Part shown: positions 24,176 through 34,577 of the stretch, piece by piece | Position numbering within the stretch: the first letter of the stretch is position 1 | Layout: every line of letters begins with the position of its first letter | Source: Chondromyces crocatus | GTDB lineage: Bacteria; Myxococcota_A; Polyangia; Polyangiales; Polyangiaceae | Assembly (NCBI RefSeq): GCF_001189295.1 | Contig: NZ_CP012159.1 | Location: forward strand, 2,866,001-2,930,000 | Length of the DNA: 64,000 bases | Direction: 5' to 3' | Position numbers and translations under genes: made by a program | The notes under the pieces: model-generated | The model's input: the letters and a program-made list of their open reading frames with translations, nothing else | Told to the model about the DNA's origin: nothing | Databases searched by the model: none

Positions 24176-25869
24176 CGGTCGCGGAAGCCCTCGGCAGGGC
24201 TCAAGCGGGCGGCGTAGGTGCTCGGGATGATGGTGGCGAGCAGGCAGATCGCGATGGCCGTGCCGCCGGTGATCAGGAACTCGGTCCAGCGCACCTGCAC
24301 CGGCAGGTGGGAGATGAAGTACACCTTCGGATCCAGCGGGAAGCCATAGACCAGGAGTCCCTTGCACACCGCGAACCCGAGCAGCAAGCCGAAGGTCGTC
24401 CCTGCGAAGCCGATGATGCCGCCCTGGTAGACGAAGATCCGCAGGATCGCCGAGTTGGTCGCACCCATCGCCTTCAGGACGGCGATCTCCTTTTTCTTGT
24501 CGAGCACCACCATGATCAGCGTGGCGACCACGGTGAACGCCGCGACCACGATGATGAGCGCGAGCACGGCGCTCATCCCGATCTGCTGGATGCGCAGCGC
24601 AGCGAAGAGCCCTCGGTTCAGCTCCTCCCAGTCCATCGTGTGGTACAGCCCGCTGCCCAGCGTCCGCGCGACCTCCTTCGCGATCGCGGGCGCCGCGTCG
24701 ATGTCGTCCACCCGCATCTCGACGCCGGTCACCGTGTCTCCCTGCCCGTAGAAGGCCTGCGCCTCGTACAGGTCGGTGTAGACCAGCTTGGAGTCGTACT
24801 GATCGAAGCCGGCCTCGAAGATGGCGATCACCCGGAAGTGCTTGGCGATGGCCGGCTTGATCGCGCCATCCGCGGTGAACGAGAACCCGATGGTCGGCGA
24901 GGTGACCATCACACACTTGCCAATGTCGAGATCGAGGTTCTTCGCCAGCGACGAGCCGATCACGATGCCGGGCATCTTCGCGACGGACTCCGGATTCGCG
25001 CAGAGATCAGGGTCGACCTCCGCCGGGATCGCGTCGTCCTCCGGCAGGACGCTCTTGTACCCGCCCTCGGGCTCCACGTTGCCCACTGGACCTGCGGCGA
25101 ACCTCTCTTCGGCTGCCTCGTCGTCCTCGGCCGCCTCCGCCGCGGGCGCCTCGTCCGGCTGGCTCGGCGCCGCCGCCGCCTTGCGCTCGTCCTCGCGGAT
25201 GCGCTGCTCCATGGCGTGCAAAAGGCCCAGATCCCGACCGTGCTCGTCCGTGGGGTCGAGCAGCGGGTTGGCGAGGCGGCCCGACTTGCCAGGGGCGTCC
25301 GGAGCCGTCGTCCCCGGCAGGGGGATCGGTGGGGCGCCCCCCGGCGGTGCCTCGTCGAGCGTGGGCACCGGCGGCAGCGCGGGCGCAGCGCGCTCCGGCG
25401 GCTTCGCCCCAGGCAGCCGCAGCGCCGACAGATCGCCGCCCGGCAGGATGTACCGGGGGAGGTCGAGCACCGCCACTGGCCCATTCGGACCTGCACCCAC
25501 ACCGAGGCTCGTACTCGGCTCCACGCCCTTCAGCAGGACGCCGGTCGCCGTCGCGTCGCCGTGCGTCAGCATCATCGGGTTGATGCTGAAAGGCGCGACG
25601 CCCACCACACCCGGGACCTTCTCTACCTGCTCCATGATCGAGCGGTACTCCCGGAAGTCCGTCGAATACTTGAGCACGAGGACGTGCGCGTTGACGCCCA
25701 GCACCTTGTCCCGGAACTCCGCCTGGAAGCCACCGGTCACGCTCATCACCGTCGCGAGCGCCGCGACGCCCAGCGACACGCCCAGAATGGCGAAGACGGT
25801 ACTGATGGAGATGAAGGCGCGCTTCCTGGAGCCCATGTAGCGCAGCGCGACTTCTAGGGGGTAGCTCAT
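24172..25869 (-). CDS. LolC/LolE-type ABC transporter permease with a large Pro-rich insertion
   Basis: 565 residues against about 400-415 for the family. LolCDE extracts lipoproteins from the inner membrane. The N-terminus YPLEVALRYMGSRKRAFISI and the first membrane helix (about 19-42) are typical. GGFQAEFRDKVLGVNAHVLV and INPMMLTHGDATATGVLLKG continue the periplasmic domain. About residues 125-280 are an inserted Pro/Ala/Glu/Asp-rich block absent from usual members, after which PGIVIGSSLAKNLDLDIG resumes the family pattern. Three C-terminal helices contain VVATLIMVVLDKKKEIAVLKAMGATN, the FtsX-type coupling region. No LolD ATPase gene lies nearby. The last two codons overlap the opposite gene: one CTAG (24172-24175) supplies both stop codons. 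Confidence 0.88.
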   Translation of the reverse strand: MSYPLEVALRYMGSRKRAFISISTVFAILGVSLGVAALATVMSVTGGFQAEFRDKVLGVNAHVLVLKYSTDFREYRSIMEQVEKVPGVVGVAPFSINPMMLTHGDATATGVLLKGVEPSTSLGVGAGPNGPVAVLDLPRYILPGGDLSALRLPGAKPPERAAPALPPVPTLDEAPPGGAPPIPLPGTTAPDAPGKSGRLANPLLDPTDEHGRDLGLLHAMEQRIREDERKAAAAPSQPDEAPAAEAAEDDEAAEERFAAGPVGNVEPEGGYKSVLPEDDAIPAEVDPDLCANPESVAKMPGIVIGSSLAKNLDLDIGKCVMVTSPTIGFSFTADGAIKPAIAKHFRVIAIFEAGFDQYDSKLVYTDLYEAQAFYGQGDTVTGVEMRVDDIDAAPAIAKEVARTLGSGLYHTMDWEELNRGLFAALRIQQIGMSAVLALIIVVAAFTVVATLIMVVLDKKKEIAVLKAMGATNSAILRIFVYQGGIIGFAGTTFGLLLGFAVCKGLLVYGFPLDPKVYFISHLPVQVRWTEFLITGGTAIAICLLATIIPSTYAARLSPAEGFRDR

Positions 25870-25984
25870 CGTCGTTGGTCGCCTCCCTAGCAGAGCGGCC
25901 GCCGTGGAGCACGCACGCAGAGCGCATCTTCCGAGCTGACGAGCCGCCGCTTCTCGCGCGCCGTCACGCCTGCTAGCATCCAGA

Positions 25985-25998
25985 CCTCAGTGCTGAGG
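25985..25998. promoter_or_regulatory. Palindrome CCTCAG-TG-CTGAGG
   Basis: A perfect 6-bp dyad with a 2-base centre, 41 bases upstream of the kinase ATG at 26040 and 115 bases from the opposite permease start. A candidate operator in a divergent region. Confidence 0.35.
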
Positions 25999-26039
25999 GG
26001 CTGCTGCGAGCGCCCATGACCCGTGGAACGACGGAAGCG

Positions 26040-28739
<2,700 letters not shown>

Positions 28740-28782
28740 CGCCCCGGCACCCGCTGACGCCCAACCGTGCTACGCCGGGCGT

Positions 28783-30165
28783 GTGTCGGACATCGCGCAC
28801 CTGATCGACCTCGTCCCCCCTGACGTGCTCGGCATCTGCCGCCGCCTGCGCGAGCAAGGCAAGCGCGGCTGGATCGTCGGTGGCTGCGTCCGTGACCTCC
28901 TCCGGGGCAAGCCCGCGAAGGACTGGGACGTCGCCACGGACGCCAGACCCGAGGAGACCGCGCGGTACTTCCGCAAGGTCATCCCGACGGGCATCCAGCA
29001 CGGCACCGTCACCGTGGTCATCAAGGGCGTCCACTACGAGGTCACCACCCTCCGCGGCGAAGGCGCCTACAGCGACGGCCGCCGGCCCGACACCGTCGAG
29101 TTCGTGGACGACATCACCGCCGACCTCGCGCGCCGCGACTTCACCTTCAACGCCATCGCCATCGACCCCGTCGACGGCCACCTCATCGACCCCTTCGGCG
29201 GCCGCGGCGATCTCGAAGCCCGCACCCTCCGCGCCGTCGGCAAGCCCGACGAGCGCTTCGCCGAAGACGGCCTCCGCGTCCTCCGCGGCGCCCGGTTCTC
29301 GGCCACTCTGGAGTGCGTCATCGACCCCGAGACCGAGCGCGCCATGGGCACCGCCCGCTCCCTCGACACCTTCCGCCGCGTCAGCCAGGAGCGGGTCCGC
29401 GAGGAGTGGCTCAAGGCCATGAACGCGCCTCGCCCGAGCGTCGCCTTCGAGGCCATGCGGCGCACCGGCATTCTCGCAATCACCAGCCCCGAGCTCATCG
29501 AGTCCGTCGGCTGCGCGCAGAACCGCTACCACGCCTACGACGTCTGGGGTCACGCCATGGCCTGCCTCGACGCCTGCCGCGCCGAGCCCATCCTGCGCAT
29601 GGCCGCCCTTCTCCACGACGTGGGCAAGCCCCGGACGCGCGCCTTCTCGGACAAGACGCAGGACTACACCTTCTATGACCACGAGCGCGTCGGCGCCGAG
29701 ATGGTCGAGCCCTTCCTCACCCGCCTTCGCTTCTCGAACGAGCAGCGCGCCCGCATCGTCGCGCTCGTGCGGCACCACCTCATCTGTTACTCCGACGACT
29801 GGAGCGATGCCGCCGTGCGCCGCTGGCTGCGCCGCGTGACCCCTGGCCTCGCGCCCGAGCTCTACGAGATCGGCACGGCCGACGCCCTCGGCAAGGGTCT
29901 CGATGCGACCGAGAGCCTCGCCTCCATCGAGCGTCTCCGCGCGCGCGCCGAGGCCGTCATGAAGGCGGGGGCCGCCATGTCGACCCGCGACCTCGCGCTG
30001 AACGGCGGCGCCTTGATGAAGGCCCTGGGCATCAAACCGGGCCCCATCGTCGGGCAGCTCCTCGACCACCTCGTCGAGGTGGTCACCGACGACCCCGAGG
30101 CGAACACCCCCGATCGCCTCCTCGACGCAGCCCGTCAGCGACTCGCCGAGCCAGCCGCTTCCTGA
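28783..30165 (+). CDS. tRNA nucleotidyltransferase / poly(A) polymerase family with HD domain
   Basis: 460 residues from GTG 28783. A class II nucleotidyltransferase: GGCVRDLL (33-40), the catalytic Asp pair in KDWDVAT (D47, D49), RRDFTFNAIAIDP, and DGLRVLRGARF in the neck region. An HD domain follows (RMAALLHDVGKPRTR). Such proteins add CCA to tRNA 3' ends or act as poly(A) polymerase; the HD type is usual for CCA-adding enzymes of this group, but sequence reading alone cannot separate the two. It probably shares a transcript with the kinase upstream. The next gene is convergent. Confidence 0.9.
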   Translation: MSDIAHLIDLVPPDVLGICRRLREQGKRGWIVGGCVRDLLRGKPAKDWDVATDARPEETARYFRKVIPTGIQHGTVTVVIKGVHYEVTTLRGEGAYSDGRRPDTVEFVDDITADLARRDFTFNAIAIDPVDGHLIDPFGGRGDLEARTLRAVGKPDERFAEDGLRVLRGARFSATLECVIDPETERAMGTARSLDTFRRVSQERVREEWLKAMNAPRPSVAFEAMRRTGILAITSPELIESVGCAQNRYHAYDVWGHAMACLDACRAEPILRMAALLHDVGKPRTRAFSDKTQDYTFYDHERVGAEMVEPFLTRLRFSNEQRARIVALVRHHLICYSDDWSDAAVRRWLRRVTPGLAPELYEIGTADALGKGLDATESLASIERLRARAEAVMKAGAAMSTRDLALNGGALMKALGIKPGPIVGQLLDHLVEVVTDDPEANTPDRLLDAARQRLAEPAAS

Positions 30166-30245
30166 GCCCCTCCAGCCAGCGGCAGGCACGCGTCTGTCGC
30201 CGAGCTACCGTCTGGCGTGCGCGATCGCCCCGGATGCGGCGCGGC

Positions 30246-31385
30246 TCAGCGCACGAGCCAGAGCCGGTACGTCGAGTTGTTGTCCTTGTAGAACGAGTCG
30301 TGAACCCACGAGATCCCGGCCTCGTCCCAGTAGCAGCCGTCGTTCTCGAACTTCGGCCACACCGGCCCCTTCTTGATCTCGTGGCAGCCCGCGCCCATCG
30401 GCGTGTCCGAGTCCTCCACGTTGAACGACAGCCGCAGCGTCCCGCAGTTGTTCGCCTCCAGCGGGATGTTCGTCGCGGCGACCGGGTACGAATAGGTCGA
30501 GTGCTCTTCCACCTGGAGCGGCACCCAGTTCTTCATGCCCGCCGGGTACCACGCGCTCACGTTCGACTGCACCGCGCTCGAGATCAGGTACGAGGCGTAC
30601 TGTCCCTCCGAGTCGACGAACAGGAACTCCCGGAACGGCACCACCGCGTAGGCATCCGACTTGTGATCGGCGAACGTGAAGCTCTCCACGTCACCGGCCG
30701 TGTCGGCCGCCTTGAACCGCTCCTCGTTGCACGCGCCGACCTGGTTCGCGTTCCCGCACGCCAGGTAGCAGGACGTATCGCTGAAGTAGCTCCGGTCGGC
30801 GACGCTCGCGACCAGCGTCCAGCCCCCGCCCTCCAGCTCCATCTCGCAGTAGGCGGCGAAGGGCTCCACCGGGCCGCTCCCGTCCGGATCGAGCAAGAAC
30901 ACGCCGCTCGGTGTGCCCGCCGGCAGGTCCGTACACCGCCGGTATGCGCAGTCCTCGTTCACCTGCCCATCGCAGTCGTCGTCCTCGGGCGTGTCGCAGT
31001 TCTCCTCGATGGGCGTCACCTCGCCCACGCAGGCGCCGTAGCTCGCGCCGCTCGCATCGCACGCTTGCGCGCCGCCCTTGCACGCCCCCACGCCCTGGGT
31101 CCCTTCGGGCCCCGTGTAACAGAGCTGCGCCTCGCCGGGCGTGCACACGCTCGCCGCGCACGCCCCCGCGATGCAGGCCTCCCCGTCGTCACACGCGACC
31201 CCGCACGCCCCGCAGTGATCCGGGTTGCCCTGGGGGTCGACACAGCCGTCCCCGCACCGTGTGAGCCCACCTTCACAGGGAACCGCGGAGGTCACGGCCC
31301 CGTCGCCACACCCTTGCGCTGCGACAGCGAGGAGCGACGTCACGAAGCCAGCGAGGAGCAAGGAGCGCAAGGTAGGGGGTGCCAT
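30246..31385 (-). CDS. Cys-rich surface lipoprotein with fibrinogen-like C-terminal domain
   Basis: 379 residues from ATG 31385; the frame is open far upstream but reads as non-coding. The lipoprotein signal MAPPTLRSLLLAGFVTSLLA ends in AAQGC (Cys 26). Residues 35-70 form the Cys-rich knot common in Polyangiales surface proteins (CGDGCVDPQGNPDHCGACG). CDTPEDDDCDGQVNEDC (about 123-139) is a MopE-type putative metal-binding repeat. From about residue 140 to the end is a fibrinogen-related domain (CTDLPAGTPSGVFLLDPDG, YCEMELEGGGWTLVASV, near-terminal WVHDSFYKDNNSTYRLWLV). In other bacteria such domains bind glycans or surfaces. Likely outer-surface, lipid-anchored, adhesive; the ligand is unknown. 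Confidence 0.82.
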   Translation of the reverse strand: MAPPTLRSLLLAGFVTSLLAVAAQGCGDGAVTSAVPCEGGLTRCGDGCVDPQGNPDHCGACGVACDDGEACIAGACAASVCTPGEAQLCYTGPEGTQGVGACKGGAQACDASGASYGACVGEVTPIEENCDTPEDDDCDGQVNEDCAYRRCTDLPAGTPSGVFLLDPDGSGPVEPFAAYCEMELEGGGWTLVASVADRSYFSDTSCYLACGNANQVGACNEERFKAADTAGDVESFTFADHKSDAYAVVPFREFLFVDSEGQYASYLISSAVQSNVSAWYPAGMKNWVPLQVEEHSTYSYPVAATNIPLEANNCGTLRLSFNVEDSDTPMGAGCHEIKKGPVWPKFENDGCYWDEAGISWVHDSFYKDNNSTYRLWLVR

Positions 31386-31948
31386 GGCCGGTTCCAGCCA
31401 TGGTACCACCTCGGGCGACGGCTGCCTCCGTGACGGCACACGATCGGCGCGCGATCGACCCGCCCCTCGGCCTTTCCAGCCCCAGCGCCCACCCAGCTCG
31501 GCCCCGGAGGCCCCTGGACCCCCGGAGACCACCGTCACCCTCGCTTCGCGGTCCGCGATGGCGGCTCGTGACGCGAGCGCCCCCCGTCCTCCGCAGGCCG
31601 CAGCGGCTTCGTCGCGCCAGCCGTGCTTCGACGCTGCTCGCCCCGCGTCGCCGCTTCTCCGCGCCTGCTTCGTTCCCTGAGGTTTCTCGCTCCGCGCCGC
31701 TTCCTCGTTCCCCACCGCTTCCTCGTTCCGCGTGGGCCGGTCGCCCAGGGCGCTCACCGACGTGCGGATCGAGAAAGCCGCCCCACATCGCTCGGGGCGC
31801 ATCGACCGGTGCACGCAGCACATCGCGCCGTTCGAGGCAGCACCCGTCACGCCACGACCCGACCTCACGAGCGACCATGACGCTTTAGCGCGTCGCTTCG
31901 TGCGTTGTTCGTTGGAGCCCAACGCAAAGCACATGCTAGTTTCCGCAC
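31386..31948. other. Gene-free divergent region
   Basis: About 560 bases between the two outward-facing genes. It contains imperfect direct repeats of CTTCCTCGTTCC (around 31690-31735) and, close to the right-hand gene, the dyad at 31910-31924. Both strands carry open frames, but they have the composition of shadows. Confidence 0.45.
31910..31939 (+). promoter_or_regulatory. Dyad CGTTGG-AGC-CCAACG with possible promoter
   Basis: A perfect 6-bp dyad at 31910-31924. TTGGAG (31912-31917) and TGCTAG (31934-31939) are 16 bases apart and could be weak -35 and -10 boxes. If so, the transcript would begin almost at GTG 31949, i.e. nearly leaderless. Confidence 0.3.
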
Positions 31949-33100
31949 GTGGACTGGCGCACGCTGCCTTCCGACCCGCTGCGCGGGCCCTCGAAGCGCG
32001 CCGCGGCGAACTCTCTCCAGCTCGCCGCGCTGGCCGTGCTCGCAGCCCTCGGCGTGCTCCTGCTGGTGACGAAGGTGGCCGCTCCCGTCCCCCCGCTGGC
32101 TGCGTCCCTCACCAACGGCTCCTTGCCGAGCGCGGGGGCCGAGGCCTCGACGAGGCCTGCCCAGATCACCTCGCTCCTCCCCGACGCCATGGCGAAGCTC
32201 GCGCGTCGCGCGCTGCCCTCTTCGCCCTCCCAGGCCATCGCGGTGGTGAGCGCTCCACCGGCCGCACCACGTGCCGACGCTCAGCTCCGGCGTGAAGGGC
32301 GCGACTTCCTCGGCGGCGGCTTCCTGAGCTTGCCACCCGCGTTCGCCTCGGCGGACGGCGCCTACGACCTCGCCGTGCATTTCCACGGCAACACCGGCCT
32401 CGTCGAGGAGAGCTACGTCGCGAGCGGCCTGAACGCCGCAGTGCTGGTGCTCAACGTCGACGGCTTCGGCTCCGGCGTTTACGAGTCCCGCTTCTACCAC
32501 CCTGCCGTCTTGACCAAGCTGCTGGGCGAAGTGCAGCAAGCGCTCGTCGCTCGTGGTCTTCAGGGCGCGCGGCTCCATCGGCTGGCGCTTTCAGCGTGGA
32601 GTGCAGGGTACGGCGCGGTGCTCCGCGCCCTCGCCGATCCCACGCTGGCGGAGCAGGTGAACGCGGTGCTCCTGCTCGATGGCCTGCACTGCGGTTACGA
32701 CGACCATCGCGCGCCCGCCGTGGAGCGCCTCGCCGCCCTCCAGGCGTACGCCGAGCGTGCGAAGGCGGGGGAGCGCTTGCTGGTGATGACCCACTCCGAG
32801 ATCCAGCCCGTCGGCGACTACGCAGGGACGCACGAGACGATCGACGCCTTGCTCGGCGTGCTGCGTGTCCGCCGCACGTCCCTCGCTGACGCCCCGCGGC
32901 TGCCGGCGCTCGCTTCGCTGCGGGGCATCCTGCCAGCGCACCAGATCAAGCCGCTGGACCCGCTGACCCAGGCGCGCGTCGGTGGGCTGGTGGTGCGTGG
33001 CTACGACGGCAGCCGTGAACCCCACCACGCCATGCACCTCGCGCAGATGTCGGTGATCGCGCTGCCCGAGCTGGTGGCTGCCTGGTCGACGTCGAACTGA
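31949..33100 (+). CDS. Membrane-anchored alpha/beta-fold (hydrolase-like) protein
   Basis: 383 residues from GTG 31949. One N-terminal membrane segment (about 22-42, LQLAALAVLAALGVLLLVT), a linker of 60 residues, then an alpha/beta domain. The strand YDLAVHFHGN is followed by the NTGL loop (HGN at an oxyanion-like position). LALSAWSAGYGAVLRAL holds an A-W-S-A-G nucleophile elbow (Ser of GxSxG type). NAVLLLDGLHCGYDD and GYDGSREPHHAMHLAQM could supply the Asp and His. This arrangement fits a serine hydrolase of the alpha/beta family, tethered in the inner membrane and facing the periplasm. The substrate is unknown. The ribosome site is weak. Confidence 0.65.
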   Translation: MDWRTLPSDPLRGPSKRAAANSLQLAALAVLAALGVLLLVTKVAAPVPPLAASLTNGSLPSAGAEASTRPAQITSLLPDAMAKLARRALPSSPSQAIAVVSAPPAAPRADAQLRREGRDFLGGGFLSLPPAFASADGAYDLAVHFHGNTGLVEESYVASGLNAAVLVLNVDGFGSGVYESRFYHPAVLTKLLGEVQQALVARGLQGARLHRLALSAWSAGYGAVLRALADPTLAEQVNAVLLLDGLHCGYDDHRAPAVERLAALQAYAERAKAGERLLVMTHSEIQPVGDYAGTHETIDALLGVLRVRRTSLADAPRLPALASLRGILPAHQIKPLDPLTQARVGGLVVRGYDGSREPHHAMHLAQMSVIALPELVAAWSTSN

Positions 33101-33705
33101 GCCGAGCGGCGCAGCCCTCGGCTCCGTCACGAGGCAAGGCGGTCGCGGGCGCTTCGAGAGCGCGGCGTGGCCTCCGTGGAGGCGTTCTCCGGCCGGCGTG
33201 AGGCGGCGTTCGGGCGCCTGAGAGGCGCGCGCGGGTGATTCGAAGGTGGTGCGCGGGGGCGCCGAAGGAAGTGCACGGGGGCGCCGAAGGAAGTGCACGG
33301 GGCGCTGAAAGAAGGCGCGGGTGGGCCGAAGGAAGGCGCGGGTGGGCCGAAGGAAGTGTGCGGGTCGCTCGAAGGAAGTGTGCGGGAGCGCCGAAGGAAG
33401 TGTGCGGGAGCGCCGAAGGAAGTGTGCGGGAGCGCCGAAGGAAGTGTGCGGGAGCGCCGAAGGAAGTGCGCGGGAGCGCCGAAGGAAGTGTGCGGGTGGC
33501 TCGAAGGAAGTGCACGGGAGCGCCGAAGGAAGGCGCGGGTGGGCCGAAGGAAGGCGCGGGTGGGCTGTGGGAACTACACAGGCACGTCGCGTGCATGGAG
33601 GTGAAATGCCGTTCACGTTGGAATTGGGAGCAGGAACTCGGCGCTTCGGCTCCCTCGCGCGATGGCGGGCTGCTGCTTTGCACGCTCGTGCAGCCCGTCG
33701 ACGGG
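33101..33705. other. Gene-free stretch between convergent genes, mostly a tandem array
   Basis: About 600 bases. After the upstream stop comes a weak GCCGAG/CTCGGC hairpin (33101-33122), then ordinary sequence, then the tandem array 33241-33565. Open frames on both strands here result from the stop-free repeat unit and have no support as genes. Confidence 0.6.
33241..33565. repeat. Tandem array of 15 units of about 22 bp
   Basis: The consensus CGAAGGAAGTGTGCGGGAGC plus GC is repeated head-to-tail. Units 7-10 (33370-33457) are identical. Two units of a 20-21-bp variant (ending GGCGCGGGTGGGC) occur at 33307-33347 and again at 33524-33565, flanking a central block of eight 22-bp units (33348-33523). 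Three units precede the first pair. The unit length is not a multiple of three. There are no spacers, so it is not a CRISPR array. Confidence 0.9.
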
Positions 33706-34389
33706 TCAGCTGTCGAGGAACTTGTACGACGCTTCGATCACGTCGTGGGCGTCTCGCTCGACGGGCACCCCGTGGGCGAGGATCACGCGATCGAAGTCCA
33801 GCGCGAGGAGGCGGTTCATGCTCGCGCGGGCCGCCTTGTGATCACGGTAGGCGAGGCGGAGGATGCGGCTCCAGCCTGGCTTGCCGTAGACGCCGTTGAC
33901 CTTGAGGTAGATGCGCGTCAGCAGGTGATCGCAGTCGGGGAAGTTCTCGAGCAGGTCCGAGCTCACCAGCGTCTTCGTCGCCTTGTGGACGAGCACCGTC
34001 TCGTGGAAGAGGGTGCCGTCGATCGTGACGGGCTGGAGCTCGCTGGCGAACGGGAGATCGGCGTTCTCGTTCAGGTAGGTGTCCAGGCGGAGGTCGGGGC
34101 GCTTCTTCTTCAGCGCTTCCGGTCCGTAGACGCGCGCCTCGGGCCAGTGGTCGCGTGCGGAGCCGACGTACAGGTGGTGGAAGGTGTTCGGCGCGATGAT
34201 GTGGCGCACGGGGCCGATGGCCTCGATCTCCTTCGCGAGCGTGTCGTCGATGACCACGGGCGAGTGAAGGACGACGCTGCCGTCATCGAGGCGGATCACG
34301 GTCATGCGGGTGCCGAGCTGCAAGCCCAGCATCTTGAGCGGGGCAGCGAGGAGCCAGAGGCCGGGTCCGAAGGGAGTGAGCTGAGCCAT
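33706..34389 (-). CDS. DUF4336 protein (metallo-beta-lactamase-like fold)
   Basis: 227 residues. The order of blocks fits DUF4336: LWLLAAPLKMLGLQLGTRMT, VVLHSPVVIDDTLAKEIEAIG, HIIAPNTFHHLYVG (the loop where metallo-beta-lactamases carry their HxH metal site, here NTFHH), ETVLVHKATKTLVSSDLLEN with the Asp of the second site, and VILAHGVPVERDA with a late His. The family's reaction is unknown; some residues of the metal centre seem retained. No signal peptide. It is divergent from the M1 peptidase gene with 188 bases between. Confidence 0.8.
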   Translation of the reverse strand: MAQLTPFGPGLWLLAAPLKMLGLQLGTRMTVIRLDDGSVVLHSPVVIDDTLAKEIEAIGPVRHIIAPNTFHHLYVGSARDHWPEARVYGPEALKKKRPDLRLDTYLNENADLPFASELQPVTIDGTLFHETVLVHKATKTLVSSDLLENFPDCDHLLTRIYLKVNGVYGKPGWSRILRLAYRDHKAARASMNRLLALDFDRVILAHGVPVERDAHDVIEASYKFLDS

Positions 34390-34577
34390 GCGGGGATGGG
34401 AGCGCCCGTGACGTGAGCGGTCAAGCCCGTTGCCGTGTGTACGTCGTGCCCGGGGCGGCTTCGCGCCTTTCGATGGCGTGACCGGGAAGTGCGGTGTGCG
34501 CGTGGTAGGCTTCGGGCGGGGGAACGTTGCGCCGTCGATGCCGGAGCGCCGGTGACGCGTGACGTGGGGGGGTGGAC

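Noticed and set aside
22645-25857. Open frame of 1070 codons on the + strand
   Set aside because: It overlaps the PAS-STAS gene in another frame and is antisense to the permease; no recognisable sequence.
33241-33565. CRISPR array
   Set aside because: Units are directly adjacent with no spacers, and no cas genes are near.
32591-33683. Leftward frames with repeated RTLPSALPHTSFGAP-like protein
   Set aside because: The 22-bp unit has no stop in any frame, so all frames are open by construction; no ribosome site or conserved domain.
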